Source: Kluyvera sp046569695
Lineage (GTDB): Bacteria > Pseudomonadota > Gammaproteobacteria > Enterobacterales > Enterobacteriaceae
Direction of reading: 5' to 3'
DNA: 64,000 nt
Assembly: GCF_046569695.1 (NCBI RefSeq)
Contig: NZ_JBKHUI010000012.1
Coordinates: forward strand, 1-64,000
This document shows positions 34,148 to 42,831 of the stretch, piece by piece (position 1 is the first letter of the stretch; every line of letters begins with the position of its first letter). The position numbers and the translations under genes are program-made. Below the pieces are notes generated by a model. It was not told where the DNA came from. It saw only the letters and a program-made list of their open reading frames with translations, and searched no databases.

Positions 34148-35503
34148 TTAACGGTGCAGCCAGGCCGGGAGCCAATCGCCGTGTGAGGCAATCAGGTCAT
34201 CCACCAGCGCGTAAATCTCTTCAATGCCCAGCACCGCGGCAGTATGCGGGTCCATCAGCGCCGCGTGGTAAACGCGGTCGCGGTTTTCGGTCAGAATCGC
34301 TTCGGTCAGCAGCGTCTGCACGTTGATATTGGTTTGCATCATAGCCGCCAGATGCGACGGAATCGCCCCCACTTTGGTTGGCTGAATACCGTTGGCATCC
34401 ACCAGACACGCCACCTCAACGCAGCTTCCCTGCGGCAGGTTATCAATCAGGCCGTCGTTACGGACGTTGCCGTAAATCACGCTCGGCTCACCGGTCCAGA
34501 TAGCGTTCATAATGGTGCTGGCATATTCGCGCGACGGCTTAATATCGATGCGGTCGGCGGTTTTGTACTCTTCCAGCTCTTTATGCCAGTTCGCCAACTG
34601 CTCGACGCAGCGTTTCGGGTACTCATCCAGCGGCACTTTATAGCGTTCAATCAGATCCTCGCGCCCTGGTTTGATAAACCATGGGGTGTATTCCGCAAAG
34701 TGCTCTGACGACTCGGTGACGAAATAGCCCAGCTTTTTAAACATCTCATAGCGCACAATATTCTGGCAGCGCTCATTGCCGTGAATATTCGGTTTCGGCG
34801 CCTGCCCGGCTTCATAGGCGGCCAGCAGTTCCGGATAGAGGTTGACGTAGTGACCCTCGGCGGTCTTACGCTCCAGCTCCAGGTAGAACGCCATATGGTT
34901 AATCCCGGCGCTGCGATAGCGCAGCGTGGCAGGGTCGATATTCAAATCACGTGCCAGCTCTTCCGCCGTGCCCTGCACCGAGTGGCACAGCCCCACCTGT
35001 TTGATGTGCGGATAGCGAGCGTACATAGCCCAGGTATTCATCGCCATCGGGTTAACGTAGTTAAGCATGGTGGCGTCAGGGCAGACTTCGGTCATGTCGT
35101 CGCAAATTTGCCACAGATGTGGGATGGTGCGCAGCGCACGCATAATGCCGCCCGGGCCGAGGGTATCGGCAATGGTCTGCTCCAGCCCGTGGCGTTTGCA
35201 GACTTCAAAATCGGTCACGGTGCAAGGCTCGTAGCCGCCAATCTGGAAGGCGACCACCACGAAGTCGGCTCCCTGCAGCGCCGCTTTGCGGTCGGTATGG
35301 CAGGTGATATGGCCGGACGCGCCGGCGGAATCCATCAGTTTACGCACCACAATGTGCGACTCTTCAAGACGCGTCTCGTCGATATCCATCAGAGCGATAT
35401 GCGCCGATTTAAGCGCCTCTCGATGAAAGACATCGCCCAGAATATTTTTAACGAAAATGGTTGAACCCGCGCCGATAAAGGTAATTTTTGGTGCCGTCAT
35501 CAT
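34148..35503 (-). CDS. melA: Alpha-galactosidase MelA
   Basis: GH4 enzyme that hydrolyses melibiose to glucose and galactose using NAD+ and Mn2+. The 451 aa from the ATG at 35503 match E. coli; GGAGAG lies just upstream. The NAD+ site GAGSTIFVKNILGD, the N-N-P segment MLNYVNPMAMNTW and the metal Cys in GLCHSVQG are present, with the downstream metal His in GINHMAFYLELE. It is the first gene of melA-melB-SemiSWEET, divergent from melR. Confidence 0.98.
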   Translation of the reverse strand: MMTAPKITFIGAGSTIFVKNILGDVFHREALKSAHIALMDIDETRLEESHIVVRKLMDSAGASGHITCHTDRKAALQGADFVVVAFQIGGYEPCTVTDFEVCKRHGLEQTIADTLGPGGIMRALRTIPHLWQICDDMTEVCPDATMLNYVNPMAMNTWAMYARYPHIKQVGLCHSVQGTAEELARDLNIDPATLRYRSAGINHMAFYLELERKTAEGHYVNLYPELLAAYEAGQAPKPNIHGNERCQNIVRYEMFKKLGYFVTESSEHFAEYTPWFIKPGREDLIERYKVPLDEYPKRCVEQLANWHKELEEYKTADRIDIKPSREYASTIMNAIWTGEPSVIYGNVRNDGLIDNLPQGSCVEVACLVDANGIQPTKVGAIPSHLAAMMQTNINVQTLLTEAILTENRDRVYHAALMDPHTAAVLGIEEIYALVDDLIASHGDWLPAWLHR

Positions 35504-35752
35504 GACTCTCCAGAAACAGTAGTGAACGCCTTTATCGTGGCATGCGCTTAGGGCGAAAACCTCCGGCTTCCCCAACGAGCATTCCCGGAAACTCAGATCT
35601 GCTGGTGGTCATGACAAGATCTGAGCTTTTGGGAGTAAATAGACTAAAAAGCAGAGTATCCGGCCTGCTAATCAGGCTAGTATCTGTTGTAGCACCCGCG
35701 TTTGAATCTGCCCTGCCGGCATGATTCTGATATTTCAGGAAACGGAGTTACC
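35504..35752. promoter_or_regulatory. melA-melR divergent control region
   Basis: The 249-bp gap contains two inverted copies of a 17-base element, CCCGGAAACTCAGATCT (35584-35600) and AGATCTGAGCTTTTGGG (35617-35633), 16 bases apart. They match at 14 of 17 positions when inverted. Position and size fit MelR sites, since MelR binds 18-bp sites here in E. coli. A CRP site, expected between MelR sites, was not clear. The melR ribosome-binding site is ACGGAG. Confidence 0.6.
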
Positions 35753-36679
35753 ATGAGCGACGAGCCAATCACCTTTCTGCCCCGCGATCCGCATATGTGC
35801 AACGGCGATGAAAAGCAGACCCGTAGCCCACTGTCGCTCTATTCCGAATATCAGCGCATGGACATTGAACTGCGTCGGCCGCACGCCATGCCTGCCAGCC
35901 ACTGGCACGGTCAGGTGGAGGTCAACGTGCCGTTTGACGGTGATGTGGAGTATCTGATTAACAACGAAGTGGTACAGATCAAACAGGGGCACATCACGCT
36001 GTTCTGGGCCTGCACTCCGCATCAGCTGACACGGCCGGGCGACTGTCGGCAGATGGCGATTTTCAGCCTGCCGATGCACCAGTTTCTCTCCTGGCCGCTG
36101 GACCGGGAGCTGATTAACCACGTCACTCACGGTATGGTGGTGCAATCGCTGGCGACCCAGCAGCTCAGTACCTTTGAAGTGCTACGCTGGCAGCAGGAGG
36201 CCTACAGCCCGAATGAACAGATTCGCCAACTGGCGATCGATGAGATCGGCCTGATGCTCAAACGCTTTAGCCTCTCTGGCTGGCAACCCATCCTGCTTAA
36301 CAAAACGTCGCGTACCCACAAGAACAGCGTCTCACGTCACGCCCAGTTTTACGTCAGCCAGATGCTGGGTTTTATTGCCGATAATTACGATCAGGTGCTG
36401 ACCATCAACGACGTGGCGGATCACGTTAAGCTCAACGCCAACTATGCGATGGGCATTTTTCAGCGCGTGATGCAGCTCACCTTGAAGCAGTACATCACAG
36501 CGATGCGCATTAACCATGTGCGCGCGCTGTTAAGCGATACCGATAAAACCATCCTTGATGTGGCGATGACCGCTGGCTTTCGTTCCAGCAGCCGCTTCTA
36601 CAGCACCTTCAGTCGCTACGTCGGCATGTCACCGCAGCAGTACCGCAAGCTAAGCCAGCAGAAGCGACAAACTCTCTGA
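35753..36679 (+). CDS. melR: Melibiose operon regulator MelR
   Basis: AraC/XylS activator of melAB that responds to melibiose. From the ATG at 35753 it is 308 aa (302 in E. coli), with the N-terminal 10 residues or so differing. The N-terminal cupin is a melibiose-binding dimerisation domain (SHWHGQVEVNVPFDGDVEYL). The two C-terminal HTHs contain LTINDVADHVKLNANYAMG and LDVAMTAGFRSSSRFYSTF. The open frame starts at 35702, but those 17 residues are not family-like. Divergent from melA, as in E. coli. Confidence 0.96.
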   Translation: MSDEPITFLPRDPHMCNGDEKQTRSPLSLYSEYQRMDIELRRPHAMPASHWHGQVEVNVPFDGDVEYLINNEVVQIKQGHITLFWACTPHQLTRPGDCRQMAIFSLPMHQFLSWPLDRELINHVTHGMVVQSLATQQLSTFEVLRWQQEAYSPNEQIRQLAIDEIGLMLKRFSLSGWQPILLNKTSRTHKNSVSRHAQFYVSQMLGFIADNYDQVLTINDVADHVKLNANYAMGIFQRVMQLTLKQYITAMRINHVRALLSDTDKTILDVAMTAGFRSSSRFYSTFSRYVGMSPQQYRKLSQQKRQTL

Positions 36680-36795
36680 TCCGCCGGATTCATCATTTTA
36701 TGCGGTTGCACTCCCGCCGCCATCACGGATAATAAGTACAGCAAATTTATATTATTACCGTGATAACACGGCTTTCTGGAGAACGTGCGCCGACT

Positions 36796-39700
36796 ATGCC
36801 TGAACATGCCCGTTACGACTTACCGAGTAAACCTGGCGACCAGCGCCAGCTTGGCGAACTGACCGGTGCCGCCTGCGCGACGCTGGTGGCAGAGATTGCT
36901 GAACGTCACGCAGGCCCGGTGATCCTTATTGCCCCGGATATGCAAAATGCGCTGCGTTTGCACGACGAAATCGGCCAGTTCACCGACAATCTGGTGATGA
37001 ACCTGGCCGACTGGGAAACGCTGCCTTACGACAGTTTCTCCCCGCATCAGGACATTATCTCCTCGCGCCTGTCGACGCTGTACCAGCTGCCAACGATGCA
37101 ACGCGGCGTACTGATTGTTCCGGTGAGCACGCTGATGCAGCGCGTCTGCCCGCACAGCTTCCTGCACGGCCACGCGCTGGTGATGAAAAAAGGCCAGCGC
37201 CTGTCACGTGATGCGCTGCGTAACCAGCTCGAAAGCGCAGGCTATCGCCACGTGGATCAAGTGATGGAGCACGGGGAGTACGCCACCCGCGGCGCGCTGC
37301 TTGACCTCTATCCCATGGGCAGCGAGCAGCCTTACCGCCTCGACTTCTTCGACGATGAAATCGACAGCCTGCGCGTCTTCGACGTCGACAGTCAGCGCAC
37401 GCTCGAAGAAGTGGACGCCATTAACCTGCTGCCGGCACACGAATTCCCGACCGACAAAACCGCCATCGAACTGTTCCGCAGCCAATGGCGCGATAAGTTC
37501 GACGTGAAGCGCGATGCCGAGCATATCTATCAGCAGGTCAGCAAAGGCACGCTGCCGGCGGGTATTGAATACTGGCAGCCGCTGTTCTTTAGCGAGCCGC
37601 TGCCGCCGCTGTTCAGCTACTTCCCGGCCAACACGCTGCTGGTCAATACCGGCGACATCGACGCCAGCGCGAACCGTTTCCAGGCCGACACCCAGGCGCG
37701 ATTTGAAAACCGCGGCGTCGACCCAATGCGCCCGCTGCTGCCACCGGCGCAACTCTGGCTGAAAACGGATGAGCTAAACAGCGAGCTGAAAAAATGGCCC
37801 CGCGTGCAGCTTAAAACCGAGAGCCTGCCGAAGAAAGCCGCCAACACCAACCTCGGTTTCCAGCCGCTGCCGGAGCTTGCCGTTCAGGCGCAGAACAAGT
37901 CGCCGCTGGAGAGCCTGCGTAAGTTTATTGAGTCCTTTACCGGCCCGGTGATCTTCTCGGTAGAGAGTGAGGGTCGTCGTGAAGCGCTGGGGGAACTGCT
38001 GGCGCGCATTAAGCTTGCGCCAAAGCGCATTCAGCGTATGGATGAAGCCACCGGCACTAACCGCTATCTGATGATTGGTGCCGCCGAGCACGGGTTTATC
38101 GATACCCAGAATAACCTGGCGTTAATCTGCGAAAGCGACCTCCTCGGCGAACGCGTGGCACGCCGTCGCCAGGATGCGCGTCGTACCATTAACCCGGACA
38201 CGCTTATCCGCAACCTGGCGGAGCTGCATATTGGCCAGCCAGTGGTTCACCTGGAGCACGGTGTCGGCCGCTATGCCGGGATGACCACACTTGAAGCGGG
38301 CGGTATTACCGGCGAGTATCTGATGCTCACCTACGCCAGCGACGCCAAGCTGTATGTGCCGGTCTCCTCATTGCACCTTATCAGCCGCTACGCGGGCGGT
38401 GCAGAAGAGAACGCGCCGCTGCATAAGCTGGGCGGCGACGCCTGGACGCGCGCGCGGCAGAAAGCCGCCGAGAAGGTGCGCGACGTGGCGGCCGAGCTGC
38501 TGGATATCTACGCCCAGCGCGCCGCCAAAGAGGGCTTTGCCTTCAAACACGACCGCGAACAGTATCAGCTGTTCTGCGATAGCTTCCCGTTTGAGACTAC
38601 GCCAGATCAGGCGCAGGCCATTAACGCCGTGCTGAGCGACATGTGCCAGCCGCTGGCGATGGACCGTCTGGTGTGCGGCGACGTCGGCTTTGGGAAAACC
38701 GAAGTCGCTATGCGCGCCGCCTTCCTCGCGGTTGAAAACCACAAGCAGGTTGCGGTGCTGGTGCCAACCACCCTGCTCGCCCAGCAGCACTATGACAACT
38801 TCCGCGACCGTTTCGCCAACTGGCCGGTGCGCATCGAGATGCTGTCGCGCTTCCGTAGCGCCAAAGAGCAGACGCAAATTCTGGCCGAAGCCGCCGAGGG
38901 TAAAATCGATATTCTGATCGGTACCCACAAGCTGCTGCAAAGCGACGTCAAGCTGCGCGACCTGGGGCTGTTGATTGTCGATGAAGAGCACCGCTTTGGC
39001 GTGCGCCATAAAGAGCGCATTAAGGCGATGCGCGCCGACGTCGATATTCTGACCCTGACCGCCACGCCGATTCCGCGTACGCTAAACATGGCAATGAGCG
39101 GCATGCGCGACCTGTCAATTATTGCTACCCCTCCGGCCCGCCGTCTGGCGGTGAAAACCTTCGTGCGCGAGTACGACAGCCTGGTCGTGCGCGAAGCGAT
39201 TCTGCGTGAAACGCTGCGCGGTGGTCAGGTTTACTACCTGTTCAACGACGTTGAAAACATTCAGAAAGCCGCCGATAAGCTGGCGGAACTGGTGCCGGAA
39301 GCGCGTATCGCCATCGGCCACGGCCAGATGCGTGAGCGCGAGCTGGAACGGGTAATGAACGATTTCCACCACCAGCGTTTCAACGTGCTGGTGTGTACCA
39401 CCATCATTGAAACCGGTATCGACATTCCAACTGCCAATACCATCATCATCGAGCGGGCGGACCACTTCGGTCTGGCCCAGTTGCACCAGCTGCGCGGTCG
39501 CGTTGGTCGTTCGCACCACCAGGCCTACGCCTGGCTGCTGACGCCGCATCCGAAAGCGATGACCACCGACGCGCAAAAGCGTCTGGAAGCCATTGCGTCG
39601 CTGGAAGACCTGGGCGCGGGCTTTGCGCTGGCGACCCACGACCTCGAAATTCGCGGTGCGGGCGAACTGCTCGGTGAAGATCAAAGTGGCTCGATGGAGA

Positions 39701-40242
39701 CCATCGGTTTCACGCTGTATATGGAGCTGCTGGAAAACGCCGTCGATGCGCTCAAAGAGGGCCGCGAGCCATCGCTGGAGGATTTGACCAGCCAGCAAAC
39801 CGAAGTCGAACTACGCATGCCGTCGCTGCTGCCGGATGATTTTATTCCGGACGTCAACACGCGCCTGTCGTTCTACAAACGTATCGCCAGCGCGAAGGGC
39901 GAGAACGAGCTGGACGAAATCAAGGTTGAGCTGATTGACCGCTTCGGTCTGCTGCCGGATGCCGCGCGCAACCTGCTGGATATCGCCCGTTTACGCCAGC
40001 AGGCGCAGAAGCTCGGGATCCGCAAGCTCGAAGGCAATGAGAAAGGCGGCGTGATTGAGTTCGCTGAGAAGAATCACGTTAACCCGATGTGGCTGATTGG
40101 TTTACTGCAAAAGCAACCGCAGCACTATCGTCTCGACGGCCCGACGCGCCTCAAGTTCTTCCAGGACCTGAGCGAGCGTAAAACGCGCATGGAGTGGGTG
40201 CGCCAGTTTATGCACCAGCTTGAAGAGAACGCGGTCGCCTGA
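36796..40242 (+). CDS. mfd: Transcription-repair coupling factor Mfd
   Basis: DNA translocase that removes RNA polymerase stalled at lesions and recruits UvrA. From the ATG at 36796 it is 1148 aa, as in E. coli. The UvrB-homology region (about 1-340) is followed by the RNA polymerase-interaction domain (about 475-545: VVHLEHGVGRYAGM, YVPVSSLHLISRY). The RecG-like motor has Walker A GDVGFGKTEVAMR and DEEH box VDEEHRFGVRHKE, followed by the TRG motif region and C-terminal autoinhibitory domain. The preceding gene is melR; in K-12 it is ldtC/ycfT. Confidence 0.98.
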   Translation: MPEHARYDLPSKPGDQRQLGELTGAACATLVAEIAERHAGPVILIAPDMQNALRLHDEIGQFTDNLVMNLADWETLPYDSFSPHQDIISSRLSTLYQLPTMQRGVLIVPVSTLMQRVCPHSFLHGHALVMKKGQRLSRDALRNQLESAGYRHVDQVMEHGEYATRGALLDLYPMGSEQPYRLDFFDDEIDSLRVFDVDSQRTLEEVDAINLLPAHEFPTDKTAIELFRSQWRDKFDVKRDAEHIYQQVSKGTLPAGIEYWQPLFFSEPLPPLFSYFPANTLLVNTGDIDASANRFQADTQARFENRGVDPMRPLLPPAQLWLKTDELNSELKKWPRVQLKTESLPKKAANTNLGFQPLPELAVQAQNKSPLESLRKFIESFTGPVIFSVESEGRREALGELLARIKLAPKRIQRMDEATGTNRYLMIGAAEHGFIDTQNNLALICESDLLGERVARRRQDARRTINPDTLIRNLAELHIGQPVVHLEHGVGRYAGMTTLEAGGITGEYLMLTYASDAKLYVPVSSLHLISRYAGGAEENAPLHKLGGDAWTRARQKAAEKVRDVAAELLDIYAQRAAKEGFAFKHDREQYQLFCDSFPFETTPDQAQAINAVLSDMCQPLAMDRLVCGDVGFGKTEVAMRAAFLAVENHKQVAVLVPTTLLAQQHYDNFRDRFANWPVRIEMLSRFRSAKEQTQILAEAAEGKIDILIGTHKLLQSDVKLRDLGLLIVDEEHRFGVRHKERIKAMRADVDILTLTATPIPRTLNMAMSGMRDLSIIATPPARRLAVKTFVREYDSLVVREAILRETLRGGQVYYLFNDVENIQKAADKLAELVPEARIAIGHGQMRERELERVMNDFHHQRFNVLVCTTIIETGIDIPTANTIIIERADHFGLAQLHQLRGRVGRSHHQAYAWLLTPHPKAMTTDAQKRLEAIASLEDLGAGFALATHDLEIRGAGELLGEDQSGSMETIGFTLYMELLENAVDALKEGREPSLEDLTSQQTEVELRMPSLLPDDFIPDVNTRLSFYKRIASAKGENELDEIKVELIDRFGLLPDAARNLLDIARLRQQAQKLGIRKLEGNEKGGVIEFAEKNHVNPMWLIGLLQKQPQHYRLDGPTRLKFFQDLSERKTRMEWVRQFMHQLEENAVA

Positions 40243-40257
40243 GTGTCATCGTTACAG

Positions 40258-40283
40258 GCCCGGTAAGCGTAGCGCCACCGGGC
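40258..40283. repeat. REP-like palindrome (CCCGGC family), copy 3
   Basis: GCCCGGT (40258-40264) inverted as ACCGGGC (40277-40283) with AAGCGTAGCG between. It lies 15 bases after the mfd stop. Confidence 0.65.
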
Positions 40284-40386
40284 TATTTTCCCCGCCTCTC
40301 CTTCCCCCCAATCACACTCAACTGAAAAAGCGTTTCACTTCTAACCATTATCCGGCTTACTTTTGTTTACATATGAATAAAAATGC

Positions 40387-40410
40387 GTATATTTCTCATT
40401 TGCATTTGTT
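40387..40410. promoter_or_regulatory. Possible Fur site of fhuE
   Basis: The AT-rich run around TATATTTCTCATTTGCATT resembles overlapping NATWAT-type Fur hexamers, at the position expected for an iron-regulated TonB receptor promoter. It is degenerate against the 19-bp Fur consensus, so the call is weak. Confidence 0.35.
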
Positions 40411-40493
40411 TTCAAGTGCGCATTGGCATTCTTTATCAATCGTGGCCATAGAGCTGCGGATCACAACAACACTCGTAAGATTAAGGGTTTACC

Positions 40494-42665
40494 ATGTCTC
40501 TTGTTTTTACTACCCGGGATAGACGTACCGCTCCTTCTCTCGTGGCTGTCGGCATTGCGCTGGCGCTTTATCCTCATCTGGGGCACGCCGCCACGGATAA
40601 CAAAGATGAAACCATCATCGTAGAAGGCAGCGATGAAACCAGCCCGGAGTCGCAGCAGCAGGATTACAGCGTTAAAACCACGACCACCGGCACCAAGCTA
40701 CTACTGATACCACGCGATATTCCGCAGTCTGTCAGCGTTGTTAGCCAGCAGCGAATGAAAGATCAGAACCTGAATTCAATTGGTGAAGTATTAACCAATA
40801 CAACCGGCGTGACCGCACAAGTACAGGATAGCGACCGTACCGTGTTCTACTCTCGTGGCTTTTTCGTCAGCAACTATGCCTACGATGACCTGCCGACGTC
40901 GATAAGCGAAGTGTGGAACTTCGGTGACACCACCACCGATACCGCGATTTATGACCGTATCGAAGTCGTTCGCGGTGCCACCGGCCTGATGAGCGGCTCC
41001 GGTAACCCATCAGCCTATGTCAACATGGTGCGCAAACATGCCGACAGCCGGGAGTTTCAGGGCAACGTTTCGGCCACCTATGGCAGTTGGGATAAGCAGC
41101 GCTATGTATTGGATCTACAGGCCCCGCTGGTTGAGTCCGGTAACGTGCGCGGGCGCATGATTGCGGGCTACCAGGACAACGACTCATGGATGGACAACTA
41201 TCACTATCAGAAAAAATTTCTCTACGGCGTTGTTGATGCCGACCTGACGGATATGACCACGCTGTCGGTAGGCTACGAGTATCAGGAGAGCACTACCGAC
41301 GACCCGACCTGGGGCGGCCTGCCGACCTGGTATAGCGACGGCAGCAGAACGCACTATAACCGCAGCGACACCGTCGCGCCGAACTGGGCTTATTCCGACA
41401 AAGACAGCAAAAAAGTGTTCGCCAACTTTACCCAACGCTTCGACAGCGGCTGGGAAGCCCATATCAATGGCATGCACACCGAAACCAATTTCGATACCAA
41501 AATGATGTACATGTACGGGTACCCCGACAAAGATACCGGCAACGGCATGGTCGGCTACGGTGGTTGGAACCGGGGTGAGCGCAAACAGGATGCAGTGGAT
41601 GCTTTCCTGCGCGGTGGTTACGAGCTGTTTGGTCGCCGTCATGAGCTGATGTTTGGCGGTAGCTTCAGCCGCCAGCGAAACCATTACGATAACTCCGTAC
41701 CTGCCACTGCAGGTACGATGGTTGACGTGGGCAGCTTCAATAACTGGAACGGCAACATTGCCGACCCTCAGTGGACACCGTGGAAGTTCTACAGCAAAGA
41801 CGATATACGTCAGTCTTCGGCCTACACCTCTACGCGTATTTCGCTGGCAGACCCACTGAACCTGATCCTTGGCGCACGTTATACCAACTACAACATCAAG
41901 TATAACCCTGCTGGTGCTCCCACAACGTTTCTTGATAGCACCAAGAGTGACGTCACACCCTATGCAGGCCTGGTTTATGACATCAATGACACCTGGTCGG
42001 CCTACGCCAGCTATACCACAATTTTCCAACCGCAGGATAAACGCGATGCAAGCGGTCGCTACCTTGATCCAACCACCGGGAAGAGCTACGAAGCCGGTGT
42101 GAAAGCCGATTGGTTTAATACTCGCCTGACAACCTCACTGGCGGTATTCCGCATTGAACAGGATCATGTGGCAAGCAGCACTTCCGATCAGCTGCCAAGC
42201 GGCGAGTCTATCTACGAATCGCTGGACGGCGTGGTCAGCCGAGGGGTCGAATTCGAACTGAACGGCGCGTTGACCGATAACTGGCAGCTGACCTTTGGTG
42301 CCACCCGCTATGTCGCAGAAGACAAAGACGGTAAAGCGGTGAGCTCCGATCAGCCGCGCACGACGCTCAAGCTGTTCACCCGCTACCAGTTGCCAATGGT
42401 GCCTGAACTGACGGTTGGTGGCGGCGTGAACTGGCAGAATAAGATCTGGAACAACGTCAGTGACGGTCCGAAGGGTGCTGACTATATCGAACAGGGCAGC
42501 TACGGGCTGGTGAATCTGTTTAGCCGTTATCAGGTAACCAAGCAGTTTGCCCTGCAGGCCAACATCAATAACCTGTTTGATAAGAAGTACTACGACTACG
42601 TGGGTTCGTATCTGGTCTACGGTGCGCCAATGAACGTCTCTATTTCGGCAAGCTACGATTTCTGA
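40494..42665 (+). CDS. fhuE: TonB-dependent siderophore receptor, FhuE-type
   Basis: Outer-membrane receptor for ferric siderophores; E. coli FhuE takes coprogen, rhodotorulic acid and ferrioxamine. The 723 aa (729 in E. coli) have a signal peptide ending near LGHAA, a TonB box DETIIVEG, a plug domain (IPQSVSVVSQQRM, FYSRGFFVSNY, ATGLMSGSGNPSAYVNMVRKH) and a 22-strand barrel ending in SASYDF with the C-terminal Phe. It is noticeably less similar to E. coli FhuE than its neighbours are to theirs, especially in the extracellular loops. So it may have changed ligand. It is next to ptsG, as in K-12. Confidence 0.85.
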   Translation: MSLVFTTRDRRTAPSLVAVGIALALYPHLGHAATDNKDETIIVEGSDETSPESQQQDYSVKTTTTGTKLLLIPRDIPQSVSVVSQQRMKDQNLNSIGEVLTNTTGVTAQVQDSDRTVFYSRGFFVSNYAYDDLPTSISEVWNFGDTTTDTAIYDRIEVVRGATGLMSGSGNPSAYVNMVRKHADSREFQGNVSATYGSWDKQRYVLDLQAPLVESGNVRGRMIAGYQDNDSWMDNYHYQKKFLYGVVDADLTDMTTLSVGYEYQESTTDDPTWGGLPTWYSDGSRTHYNRSDTVAPNWAYSDKDSKKVFANFTQRFDSGWEAHINGMHTETNFDTKMMYMYGYPDKDTGNGMVGYGGWNRGERKQDAVDAFLRGGYELFGRRHELMFGGSFSRQRNHYDNSVPATAGTMVDVGSFNNWNGNIADPQWTPWKFYSKDDIRQSSAYTSTRISLADPLNLILGARYTNYNIKYNPAGAPTTFLDSTKSDVTPYAGLVYDINDTWSAYASYTTIFQPQDKRDASGRYLDPTTGKSYEAGVKADWFNTRLTTSLAVFRIEQDHVASSTSDQLPSGESIYESLDGVVSRGVEFELNGALTDNWQLTFGATRYVAEDKDGKAVSSDQPRTTLKLFTRYQLPMVPELTVGGGVNWQNKIWNNVSDGPKGADYIEQGSYGLVNLFSRYQVTKQFALQANINNLFDKKYYDYVGSYLVYGAPMNVSISASYDF

Positions 42666-42687
42666 TGATAACCGGTTCCCCGGGGTC

Positions 42688-42753
42688 GGCGCATATGCGC
42701 CTCGCCCGGGCTACATAGACCTGTAGCCCGGCCAGGCGAAGCGCCGCCGGGAT
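42688..42753. repeat. REP-like palindromes (CCCGGC family), copy 4
   Basis: GCCCGGGCTAC (ending 42714) is inverted 8 bases later as GTAGCCCGGCC, and a full unit runs to CGCCGCCGGGA at about 42751. It lies between convergent fhuE and ptsG. Confidence 0.7.
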
Positions 42754-42774
42754 TGACTCCCATCCAACAGACGT

Positions 42775-42800
42775 AAAAAAGGCAGCCATTCGGCTGCCTT
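42775..42800 (-). terminator. ptsG terminator
   Basis: AAGGCAGCC (42779-42787), loop ATTC, GGCTGCCTT (42792-42800), and a run of A before it that reads as T on the minus strand. Confidence 0.9.
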
Positions 42801-42831
42801 AGTCTCCCCAATTTTACGACCTCGGAATCAA

